A stretch of DNA of 64,000 nt, taken from positions 2,935,501-2,999,500 of the forward strand of contig NZ_CP017478.1 in the NCBI RefSeq assembly GCF_001761325.1, in the 5' to 3' direction. The first letter of the stretch is position 1, and each line of letters opens with the position of its first letter. Source of the DNA: Urechidicola croceus. GTDB lineage: Bacteria > Bacteroidota > Bacteroidia > Flavobacteriales > Flavobacteriaceae. Below the pieces are notes generated by a model. It saw only the letters and a program-made list of their open reading frames with translations, did not search any database and was not told where the DNA came from. This document shows, in pieces, positions 19,357 to 27,839 of this stretch. The translations under genes were made by a program, and so were the position numbers.

Positions 19357-20526
19357 ATGAGTACAAATAACCTTAAAAAGGTAAAAAAACGCTATGCTAA
19401 ATTAATTAGTAAAAAGAATAAGCCTGTTTCTTATTCAAATGGAGTTTATGAAAGATATAAAAACCCAGTAGTAACTGCTGATCATATTCCAGTTCATTGG
19501 AGGTATGATTTGAATCCAGAAACTAACCCTTATGGAATGGAGAGAATTGGGGTGAATGTTGCTTTTAATTCTGGTGCTATGAAATGGAATGGGAAATATA
19601 TTTTGGCTGTAAGAGTTGAAGGGAATGACCGTAAATCATTTTTTGCTATTGCTGAAAGTTCAAACGGAGTAGATGGTTTTGAATTTTGGGATAAACCAAT
19701 TGTAATTCCTCAAGTCGAGGGAAATCCAGATACAAATGTATATGATATGCGTTTGACACTACATGAAGATGGTTGGATTTATGGAATTTTTTGTACTGAA
19801 AGAAAAGATCCTAATGCTCCTGCAGGAGATACAAGTTCAGCAATTGCAAATGCTGGTATTGTTAGAACTAAAGATTTATTGAACTGGGAGCGTTTGCCTG
19901 ATTTAGTTTCAAATACTGGACAACAAAGAAATGTAGTGTTACACCCAGAATTTGTAAATGGAAAGTACGGTTTATACACTAGGCCACAAGATGGATTTAT
20001 TGATATTGGAAACGGTGGAGGAATTGGATTTGGATATGTTGAAGACATGGAAAACCCTATTGTGAATGACGAGAAAATATTTACAAATAAAGTATATCAT
20101 ACTGTTTATGAATTGAAAAACGGGCAAGGGCCAGCACCAATTAAAACTGATAAAGGCTGGTTGCATTTGGCACATGGTGTTCGTAATACTGCTGCAGGAT
20201 TGCGTTATACTTTGTATATGTTTATGACTGATTTAAATGATATTACAAAAGTTATTCATCATCCTGCAGGTTTCTTTATGGCCCCAAACTATAAAGAAAC
20301 TTTGGGTGATGTATCTAATGTTTTATTTACTAATGGATGGATAGAAGATGAAGATGGAAAAGTATTTATTTATTACGCATCTTCTGATACTAGAATGCAT
20401 GTAGCAACAACTACAGTTGATAAATTAATAGATTACTGTATGAATACTCCAGAAGATAAATTTACTTCTGCTGGTTCGGTTGAAACTATTATTGACTTAA
20501 TTAATAAGAATAAAGGTCTTTATTAA
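19357..20526 (+). CDS. GH130 phosphorylase, probable 4-O-beta-D-mannosyl-D-glucose phosphorylase
   Basis: The 389-residue protein is a five-bladed propeller of family GH130. It has the patterns of the mannosylglucose phosphorylase group: GVNVAFNSGAM, then YILAVRVEGNDRKSFFAIAES, NVYDMRLTLHEDGWIYG with the probable proton donor Asp130, and HTVYELKNGQGPAPIKT. The enzyme converts Man-b1,4-Glc plus phosphate to mannose-1-phosphate plus glucose. It has no signal peptide, so it is cytoplasmic. Its stop overlaps the start of the 2-epimerase gene (TAATG). That pairing is the known mannobiose route, which supports this specificity over that of other GH130 enzymes. Confidence 0.9.
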   Translation: MSTNNLKKVKKRYAKLISKKNKPVSYSNGVYERYKNPVVTADHIPVHWRYDLNPETNPYGMERIGVNVAFNSGAMKWNGKYILAVRVEGNDRKSFFAIAESSNGVDGFEFWDKPIVIPQVEGNPDTNVYDMRLTLHEDGWIYGIFCTERKDPNAPAGDTSSAIANAGIVRTKDLLNWERLPDLVSNTGQQRNVVLHPEFVNGKYGLYTRPQDGFIDIGNGGGIGFGYVEDMENPIVNDEKIFTNKVYHTVYELKNGQGPAPIKTDKGWLHLAHGVRNTAAGLRYTLYMFMTDLNDITKVIHHPAGFFMAPNYKETLGDVSNVLFTNGWIEDEDGKVFIYYASSDTRMHVATTTVDKLIDYCMNTPEDKFTSAGSVETIIDLINKNKGLY

Positions 20527-21704
20527 TGCATCCAATAATAGAAAAATTATCACTTTCTTTAGGTTCTGAATTAAGAAATATTCTCAATTATTGGAAAGAC
20601 AATACAATTGATAATGTTGATGGTGGTTTTGTAGGTGAGAGAGATCATTTTAATAATTTAGTTCCAAATGCTTCAAAAGGGATAATATTAAATTCACGTT
20701 TACTATGGTCTTTTTCGGCAGCTTCCAATCATTATAAATCTAATGAGTATAAAGATATTTGTGATCGTTCTTATAATTATTTAAAAACTTTTTTTAAAGA
20801 CGAAAATTATGGAGGGGTCTTTTGGGAATTAGATTCTAAAGGAAGTCCAATAAATACAAGAAAACAAGTATATGCTCAGGCATTCATGATTTATGCGCTG
20901 TCTGAGTACTATATGTTTTCGGGAAACAAAGAAGCACTTGATTGGTCTATAGAAATCTATGAACTCATAGAAAAATATGCTAATGACTCTGTTAATAAGG
21001 GTTACATAGAAGCATTTAATGAAGATTGGTCTCCTATTGAAGATATGAGATTGAGTGATAAAGATGAAAATGAAGCTAAAACGATGAATACACATTTACA
21101 CGTTTTAGAAGCATATACAAATCTTTATAAAGTTTATAAGAATCAAAGTTTAAAAAATAATTTGACAGAATTGATTCAATTATTTTTTGACAAATTCTTA
21201 ACTAAAGAAAATCATCTGAATTTGTTTTTTGATGAAGAATGGAACTTAAAAAGTTCAGTTGTTTCATTTGGTCACGATATTGAAACTGCTTGGTTATTGA
21301 TTGAGGCTGCCAAAGTAATTGAAAATCAGGAATTGATAAATGAAACAAATAAAGTAGCTATTTTGATTGCTGATAGGTTTCTTGAAAAAGGAATTGATGA
21401 AGATGGGGGTGTATTGAATGAATACGATCCTGAAACTGGTAGGTTAGATGGTGATAAGCATTGGTGGCCACAAGCAGAGGCTTTAGTAGGTTTACGTTAT
21501 GCTTATAATATTTCTAATGATGAAAAATATTTAAATGCTTCCTCTGCAATTTGGGAGTTTACACAAAAAAATATTATTGATAATGAAAATGGAGAATGGT
21601 TTTGGCGAGTTGATAAAAGTCGAAATCTAATCACAACTGAGTATAAAGTTGGTATGTGGAAAGCTCCTTATCATAATTCAAGAGCCTGTATAAATTTGTC
21701 ATAA
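20526..21704 (+). CDS. Cellobiose 2-epimerase (AGE family)
   Basis: The 392-residue protein has the (alpha/alpha)6-barrel pattern of the N-acylglucosamine 2-epimerase family. The catalytic histidines of cellobiose 2-epimerases appear in NTHLHVLEAY (H190), FGHDIETAWLL (H250) and WKAPYHNSRACIN (H383). HWWPQAEALVG is also typical. The enzyme interconverts the reducing-end glucose and mannose of beta-1,4 disaccharides, here most likely Man-b1,4-Man to Man-b1,4-Glc for the adjoining GH130 phosphorylase. No signal peptide is present, so the whole route is cytoplasmic. It ends the symporter-GH130-epimerase cluster; a 280-bp gap precedes susC. Confidence 0.92.
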   Translation: MHPIIEKLSLSLGSELRNILNYWKDNTIDNVDGGFVGERDHFNNLVPNASKGIILNSRLLWSFSAASNHYKSNEYKDICDRSYNYLKTFFKDENYGGVFWELDSKGSPINTRKQVYAQAFMIYALSEYYMFSGNKEALDWSIEIYELIEKYANDSVNKGYIEAFNEDWSPIEDMRLSDKDENEAKTMNTHLHVLEAYTNLYKVYKNQSLKNNLTELIQLFFDKFLTKENHLNLFFDEEWNLKSSVVSFGHDIETAWLLIEAAKVIENQELINETNKVAILIADRFLEKGIDEDGGVLNEYDPETGRLDGDKHWWPQAEALVGLRYAYNISNDEKYLNASSAIWEFTQKNIIDNENGEWFWRVDKSRNLITTEYKVGMWKAPYHNSRACINLS

Positions 21705-21923
21705 TTTAATGAATATAGTGTTGGAATGATAAAATATATTACATGTATTTTTTATTATTATAACAGCCTGTAAATCAATAAAATATTGAGTGCAATGTCT
21801 GTTTTAAAAACTGTTAAATATAAATTAGTATAGGCAATTGACAAAATAATATTAGTGTAAGATTTAAATTATTACTAAAATTGTCCTTTAATAGAAAAAT
21901 TAAAGATTAACTCAAAAAGTTTT

Positions 21924-21954
21924 AAAATGATTGATTTTAACTGTCAATCATTTT
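21924..21954. promoter_or_regulatory. Inverted repeat upstream of the second susC
   Basis: AAAATGATTGA, 9 bases, TCAATCATTTT is a perfect 11-bp inverted repeat centred about 45 bp before the susC start. It could be an operator or a leader hairpin. The rest of the 280-bp gap (21705-21984) is AT-rich, and I see no gene or clear promoter in it. Confidence 0.35.
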
Positions 21955-21984
21955 ATAATTAAAATTAACTTAACTTAATTATTT

Positions 21985-24900
21985 ATGCAAAAGTTTAAAT
22001 TTAGAAATTTACAAAAGCAGGGTAAACGATTAAAATTCGTATTGGCACTGTTCTTTTGTAGTTTAAGTGCTTTTATGACTGCACAGACTGTATCTGGTGT
22101 GATAACAGATGCTGATGGTTCTCCTTTACCAGGAGTAAATGTAGTAGAAAAGGGAACAAGCAACGGTGTGAGTTCAGATTTTGATGGGAACTATCAAATT
22201 TCTGTCGGTCAGAATGCTACATTAGTGTTTAGTTCACTAGGTTTTGATACCCAAGAAATACAAGTAGCAGGTAAAGTTGTTATCAACGTTACCATGGCTG
22301 AGGATTTACAAAGCCTCGATGAGGTAGTAGTAATTGGGTATGGAACTCAATTAAAAGAAAATTTAAGTGGTTCTGTTTCGACTGTAGATACTGAGGCGTT
22401 GGAAAACATTCCTCAAGTTAGTATTGATCAAATGATACAAGGTAGAGCTGCTGGTGTTACAGTTACTCAAAACTCTGGTCAGCCAGGAAGTTCTGTTTCT
22501 GTAAGAATTCGTGGTGTAAATACTATCTCTGGTTCAAGTGAACCGCTTTATATTATTGATGGTGTACCGGTTTCAGGAGAAAGTAGTGGTGGAGATAATT
22601 CTGGCTTAAGTCCTTTAGCAGCAATTAATCCAAGTGATATTGAGTCTGTAAACGTACTTAAAGATGCATCTGCAACGGCAATTTATGGATCAAGAGGTTC
22701 AAATGGAGTTGTAATTATTACTACAAAAAGAGGTAAAAGTGGAAAAGGTACATTTGCCTATGATACATTCTTAGCTGTTCAACAACCTACTAATAAAATA
22801 GAAGTATTAGATTTACCAGGCTACGCTGTACTACAAAATGAAATGTCCGAAGTTTATGGAATTGAACCAAGTATTGAGTTTTTAAGACCAGAACTTTTAG
22901 GTAAAGGAACTAACTGGCAAGATGAAATTTTTGATAATGCATTAATGCAAAACCATCAAATTTCATTTTCTGGAGGTCAAGACGGTACAAACTATTTTGT
23001 TTCTGCAGGATATTTAGACCAAGAAGGAACAGTAATAGGTTCCGCATTTGATCGTCTAACTGTTAGAGCAAATGTTAATACTAAATTGAATGATTGGATT
23101 ACTGCAGGTGTGAGTATGACATCAAGTAGAACCAATGAAAAATTGACCTTGAATGGACAAAACAATGGTATTATTGGTTTGTCTTTAGCAAATAACCCAG
23201 CGACTGCAGTTTATAACCCTGATGGGTCATTTGCGGGACCAGTTACTGCAGATGAAATTGCTAATGGTATAAGAAATCCAATTGCAGAGGCATTAAGTAT
23301 TGATAATAGATTAGTTAGAAATAGAGTGCTAGGAAATATCTATTTACAATTTAAATTATCAGATCATTTAGACTTTAGAACAGAATTAGGAGGTGATTTT
23401 GGAACCAACCAACAAGATAATTTCCAGCCAACCTATACTTATGGAGCTTTAGATAGAGGTGAAAATCAATTGAATACAAGAAGAGAAAACAATGATTTTT
23501 GGGTAATCAAAAATTTATTGACTTACCATAATACTTTTAATGACAAGCACGACTTTACAGTGCTATTTGGTCAAGAGGCTCAACAATCAAGTTGGGGAGG
23601 TATAATTGCACAAGATGGAGATTTTGTAAGTAATGATGTTCCAATTTTGGGAACAGGTAATGCAAATGATTTTACAGACCAATATAAAGGTAGTTCTGCA
23701 TTAGAATCTTATTTCAGTAGAATGATTTATACATTTGATAGAAGGTTTAATATTACAGCATCAATTAGAGCTGATGGTTCTTCTAAATTTGCAGAAGGAA
23801 ATAAGTGGGGGTATTTCCCATCAATTTCAGGTTCTTGGAATTTTTCAAATGAGAAGTTTATGGAAAATGTAACTTCTGTTCAAGATATCAAAATATATGG
23901 AGGTTATGGTGAAGTAGGAAATCAAAACATCCCTAATTTTGCATATGGTTCAAGATTAAATACAGAAAATACAGGTTTAGGAACTGCATTTTCTATAGCT
24001 AATTATGCAAATCCTGATTTAACTTGGGAGTCATCAACACAAATAAATGTTGGTGTTGATATGGCATTTTTTGATAGAAAATTAGATGTAACCGTAGAAG
24101 GATATAAAAAGATATCAAAAGATTTCTTATATCAATTAGCAGTTACAGACTTCATTACAGGAGGTGCGTCTCCAGGGGCAATTACCGCACCATGGGTTAA
24201 CTTAGGTGAAATGGTAAATAAAGGGGTAGACCTTACAATTGGCTATAACACAGTAAGTAATAATGATTTTTCATGGAACTCTTCTTTGACACTTTCTCAC
24301 TATAAGAACGAGGTGACTAAATTATTAGACGATTTAACTATTAACGAAAGTGTATTTATTGCCGACAATAATGAGAATGTTACATTCACTCAAGAAGGTG
24401 AACCATTAGGTTTGTTTTATGGATATAAAGTTGATGGTTTATTTAGAACTTTAGATGATATACAAGGTGCTCCAATTCAGTTCAACAGACCATTTCAAGA
24501 GGGTACTTCAGGAACTAACTGGTTAGGAGATATTAAATTTAAAGATATAAATGGTGATGGTATCATAGATGCAAATGATAGAACTGAAATTGGTAATCCT
24601 CATCCAGATTTCACATTTGGTTTTCAAAATTCATTGAATTATAAAAACTTCGATTTATCAGTATTTATGCAAGGTTCTTATGGAAATGATGTAATTAATT
24701 TAATTGCTCGTGATTTAACAACTGTAAGTTTAACATATAGAAATCAATTAGCTTCGGTATTAGATTTCTGGAGTATTGATAACCCTAATGGAAATGCACC
24801 TAGAATTGCAGCAGATGATACTCAAAATAAAAATATATCAGATAGATATATAGAAGATGGATCTTATTTAAGAATTCAAAATGTTACTTTAGGTTATACT

Positions 24901-25104
24901 TTGCCTTCTGAAATACTTGAAAAATTAGGTGTTAGTAAATTAAAGTTTTACGGAAGTATCCAAAACTTACATACGTTTACTAATTATTCTGGATACGATC
25001 CTGAAGTAGGATCTTTAAATCAAAACACTTTATTAACAGGTGTAGATTATGGGCGTTATCCAACGCCAAGAACGTATACGATGGGAATTAATATAGCATT
25101 TTAA
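21985..25104 (+). CDS. SusC/RagA-family TonB-dependent outer-membrane receptor
   Basis: The 1039-residue protein is an intact SusC. It has a basic signal peptide ending near TAQ, a carboxypeptidase-regulatory-like domain (TVSGVITDADGSPLPGVNV), a TonB box (LDEVVVIGYG) and a plug (VRIRGVNTISGSSEPLYIID, then LKDASATAIYGSRGSNGVVI). A long beta-barrel follows and the C-terminus is YTMGINIAF. An Asp-rich turn, DINGDGIIDANDRTEIG, is normal for the family. With SusD 11 bp downstream it forms a TonB-driven glycan importer. The cargo is probably beta-mannan oligosaccharides, judged by the operon before it. Unlike the SusC at 7600-10704 it has no internal stop. Confidence 0.95.
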   Translation: MQKFKFRNLQKQGKRLKFVLALFFCSLSAFMTAQTVSGVITDADGSPLPGVNVVEKGTSNGVSSDFDGNYQISVGQNATLVFSSLGFDTQEIQVAGKVVINVTMAEDLQSLDEVVVIGYGTQLKENLSGSVSTVDTEALENIPQVSIDQMIQGRAAGVTVTQNSGQPGSSVSVRIRGVNTISGSSEPLYIIDGVPVSGESSGGDNSGLSPLAAINPSDIESVNVLKDASATAIYGSRGSNGVVIITTKRGKSGKGTFAYDTFLAVQQPTNKIEVLDLPGYAVLQNEMSEVYGIEPSIEFLRPELLGKGTNWQDEIFDNALMQNHQISFSGGQDGTNYFVSAGYLDQEGTVIGSAFDRLTVRANVNTKLNDWITAGVSMTSSRTNEKLTLNGQNNGIIGLSLANNPATAVYNPDGSFAGPVTADEIANGIRNPIAEALSIDNRLVRNRVLGNIYLQFKLSDHLDFRTELGGDFGTNQQDNFQPTYTYGALDRGENQLNTRRENNDFWVIKNLLTYHNTFNDKHDFTVLFGQEAQQSSWGGIIAQDGDFVSNDVPILGTGNANDFTDQYKGSSALESYFSRMIYTFDRRFNITASIRADGSSKFAEGNKWGYFPSISGSWNFSNEKFMENVTSVQDIKIYGGYGEVGNQNIPNFAYGSRLNTENTGLGTAFSIANYANPDLTWESSTQINVGVDMAFFDRKLDVTVEGYKKISKDFLYQLAVTDFITGGASPGAITAPWVNLGEMVNKGVDLTIGYNTVSNNDFSWNSSLTLSHYKNEVTKLLDDLTINESVFIADNNENVTFTQEGEPLGLFYGYKVDGLFRTLDDIQGAPIQFNRPFQEGTSGTNWLGDIKFKDINGDGIIDANDRTEIGNPHPDFTFGFQNSLNYKNFDLSVFMQGSYGNDVINLIARDLTTVSLTYRNQLASVLDFWSIDNPNGNAPRIAADDTQNKNISDRYIEDGSYLRIQNVTLGYTLPSEILEKLGVSKLKFYGSIQNLHTFTNYSGYDPEVGSLNQNTLLTGVDYGRYPTPRTYTMGINIAF

Positions 25105-25115
25105 AAATTTAAGAC

Positions 25116-26681
25116 ATGACAATGAATAATAATTTATTTAAGACAAAATTTATATTGATCTTTACTTTGGCATTATCTGTAGTTTCTTGTGGGGAAGATT
25201 TTCTTGACCGTCCACCAGAAGACTCATATAGTGTTGATGAATTTTATAAAACACCAGAGCAGGTGATATCATCTACAAACTCAATTTATGCCAGACCATG
25301 GTATAATTTTGTAACTAATGTAGCTTGGTGTATTGGAGAATTAAGTTCAGGAAACGGGCGTACTTGGGATGCAAGAAATTCTGCATTTGATAATTTTACA
25401 ATTAATGGTAATCATGGTACTTTAACTCAAGCATGGGAATCTTTATATGCTGTAATCGCTCAATCAAATGGTGTAATTAACACCTTGCCGGAGAAAGTTG
25501 ATCCAAGTTTACCTTCTTCAGTAGTTAATAATTCAATAGCCGAAGCTAGATTTATTAGAGCCACAGCTTATTTTTATTTAGTAAGAATTTTTGGATCAGT
25601 ACCAATTATTGCCGATAACAATGTATTTGTTTTAGAGCCAATTGTACCTCGTAATCCAGAATCAGATATATATCAGTTCATAAAATTAGATTTAGAATAT
25701 GCAATTGCAAATTTAACAAACACTAAATCTACACAGCCAGGTAGGATTTCTTCAAATGGTGCAAAGGCAATGTTGTCTAAGATTTATTTATACGAAGAAG
25801 ATTACTCAAAGGCTTTTCAGTTATCAAATGAAGTAATTAATGCCGGAGAATTCAAACTTTATGGAGGTGATGCTTCAGATGGTGATGAAAGTGGTAGTTA
25901 TTACGATTTGTTTAAAACAGAAAATGATAACAATCCAGAATCAATTTTTGCTTTACAGTGGTCAACTTCTGGTCAATATGCTGAAGGTAATGGAATTCAA
26001 TCATTATTTGCTCAAGGTGGTATAACTGGAGATAGTTCTGGTTGGTCTGCTATTGGTCCTTCATTAGATCTGCAAGATGCATATGAAGATACAGAAGAAG
26101 ATTTAAGATATTATGCTACAATTATGGACCCAGAATCTTTTTATCCAGATTTGAACGGAGGGTTTACAGTATCTGAAAATGTAAATCACCAAGGTACTGG
26201 TGTTGGTATTAAAAAATATGTTGTTGGTAATGCTGCTAGTAATGGTGGAGGTGGACAACAAAGTTATCCAAACAATACTTATATTTTAAGATATGGAGAG
26301 GTTTTATTAATCAATGCAGAAGCAGCATTAAAAGGTGGTGGATCTGTAGCAGTTGGTACTGCTAATTTTAATAAAATACGTCGTAGAGCAGGATTAGATG
26401 AAATTGCATCACCTACAGTAGATGATGTATTTCAGGAAAGAAGAATTGAATTAGCATTTGAGATGGAATTTTGGTATGATGTAATTCGTTTAGGAGCAAA
26501 TGAAGCAATTGAATTCCTAAGTAATACAGAAAGAGGAACGTGGAATAACGATACAACTCCTGCAACTGTTAACTCAGAAATGTTTACTCCTACAATCGAT
26601 GATTTATTATTTCCATATCCAACTGCAGAGACTCAAAACAATCCTGCATTGTTAGAGCCACCTGTTCCTTATCAATTTTAA
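25116..26681 (+). CDS. SusD/RagB-family glycan-binding lipoprotein
   Basis: The 521-residue protein starts with a lipoprotein signal ending in SVVSC, followed by GEDFLDRPPEDSYSVDEFYK, a typical start of mature SusD. Helical TPR-like repeats follow, then the C-terminal RagB/SusD pattern (NFNKIRRRAGLDEI, FQERRIELAFEMEFWYDVIR, LLFPYPTAE). It would cap the SusC porin encoded 11 bp upstream and bind incoming oligosaccharides at the cell surface. A second in-frame ATG two codons downstream is an equally possible start. Confidence 0.94.
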   Translation: MTMNNNLFKTKFILIFTLALSVVSCGEDFLDRPPEDSYSVDEFYKTPEQVISSTNSIYARPWYNFVTNVAWCIGELSSGNGRTWDARNSAFDNFTINGNHGTLTQAWESLYAVIAQSNGVINTLPEKVDPSLPSSVVNNSIAEARFIRATAYFYLVRIFGSVPIIADNNVFVLEPIVPRNPESDIYQFIKLDLEYAIANLTNTKSTQPGRISSNGAKAMLSKIYLYEEDYSKAFQLSNEVINAGEFKLYGGDASDGDESGSYYDLFKTENDNNPESIFALQWSTSGQYAEGNGIQSLFAQGGITGDSSGWSAIGPSLDLQDAYEDTEEDLRYYATIMDPESFYPDLNGGFTVSENVNHQGTGVGIKKYVVGNAASNGGGGQQSYPNNTYILRYGEVLLINAEAALKGGGSVAVGTANFNKIRRRAGLDEIASPTVDDVFQERRIELAFEMEFWYDVIRLGANEAIEFLSNTERGTWNNDTTPATVNSEMFTPTIDDLLFPYPTAETQNNPALLEPPVPYQF

Positions 26682-26703
26682 TTAATAATAAATGTATACT
26701 ATT

Positions 26704-27786
26704 ATGAAAGATAAAAAATATATTAAAAAGAGTTTAAAATGGTTCTTTTTATCAATTGTAACTGTATTTTCACTTACTTCATGTGAAAGTGAATTTTCAG
26801 GAGAAACTTCTGTTTTCGGCGGAAGTTCTCTTCCTCCTATCATTACAAGCGTAAATGAAGCGAGTGAAGATATTCCAGTTACTCAAGGTGTATTAGAAAA
26901 TACATACATTATAAGAGGTGAAAATTTATCAGGTTTAACTGCTATTTATTTTAATGGTACACAAGCAGGATTTAATGCTGCTTATTTAACTGATAACATT
27001 GCCTTTGTTACAGTACCAGAAGAAGCGCCATATGTTGGCCAATCTAATATTATGAGATTAGAAACTTTAGGTGGAGCAATTAACTATGATTTTTCATTAT
27101 TAACTATTGAAGAGTTTACTGAAGAGTTTATTGATGGTGTGAAAGTTGTAAACTTAATTGGTGGAGACTTTACTGATACAGAATCTGTAACTTTTGTTAG
27201 TGGAACAGAAGAGGATGGTAATTTAGTTGAACGTGAAGCAAATATAGTTTCAATATCTGAAGATGTAGTTGTTGCAGAAGTTCCTGCTGGTGTTGAACAA
27301 GCATTTATTTATTTAGCAACAACACGAGGTGCAGTTGTTCAATCAGACTCTTATGGATTTAGTTATTCAATTTATATAGATGAATTGAACCCAGATTGGA
27401 CTCTTGGTGGTTGGGGTGGTACTTTTGATGCTGCATCTACCGAACAAGCTTTAGGTACGTACTCTGTAAAAAGTATTAGAGAAGGTTGGTCTGGTTTAAC
27501 TTATACCAATGATACAGGTATAGATTTAAACGATTATCAATTTGTTACTGTTCAATTATATGGAACTGGTGCTCCAGGAGATATGGTAAATTTAGCATTT
27601 AATGATTTCGAAGTTTCTGTACAATTAGAATTAATTCCTGGACAGTGGACTAAATATGTTATTCCAATAAGTGATTGGTATCCTGGAGGCGCTCCAAGTT
27701 CAATTACAAGATTAGATTTTCAAGAAGCATCTAATACAGGTCTTGTAGAATATATTTTCTATGTTGATGATTTTGGTTTGATATAA
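26704..27786 (+). CDS. IPT/TIG-domain surface glycan-binding lipoprotein (SGBP-B type)
   Basis: The predicted protein has 360 residues from the ATG at 26704; the ATG at 26692 would add four residues before the signal peptide. A lipoprotein signal ends in LTSC. Two IPT/TIG-like immunoglobulin folds follow (about residues 45-130 and 130-220). The C-terminal region of about 130 residues, with GGWGGTFDAASTEQALG and an end of YIFYVDDFGLI, resembles the glycan-binding domain of SGBP-B proteins encoded after susD. It probably holds glycan chains at the cell surface for SusC/D. The ligand specificity cannot be read from the sequence; beta-mannan is inferred from context. Confidence 0.82.
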   Translation: MKDKKYIKKSLKWFFLSIVTVFSLTSCESEFSGETSVFGGSSLPPIITSVNEASEDIPVTQGVLENTYIIRGENLSGLTAIYFNGTQAGFNAAYLTDNIAFVTVPEEAPYVGQSNIMRLETLGGAINYDFSLLTIEEFTEEFIDGVKVVNLIGGDFTDTESVTFVSGTEEDGNLVEREANIVSISEDVVVAEVPAGVEQAFIYLATTRGAVVQSDSYGFSYSIYIDELNPDWTLGGWGGTFDAASTEQALGTYSVKSIREGWSGLTYTNDTGIDLNDYQFVTVQLYGTGAPGDMVNLAFNDFEVSVQLELIPGQWTKYVIPISDWYPGGAPSSITRLDFQEASNTGLVEYIFYVDDFGLI

Positions 27787-27839
27787 ACTATTCATTCAAT
27801 TATAAAGAAAAAATTAACTTAATTAATAAAAACGTTAAA

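Noticed and set aside
25187-25197. Another TTGTGGGGA inside the second susD
   Set aside because: It encodes the lipobox region (Ser-Cys-Gly-Glu) of the SusD signal peptide and has none of the flanking hairpin.
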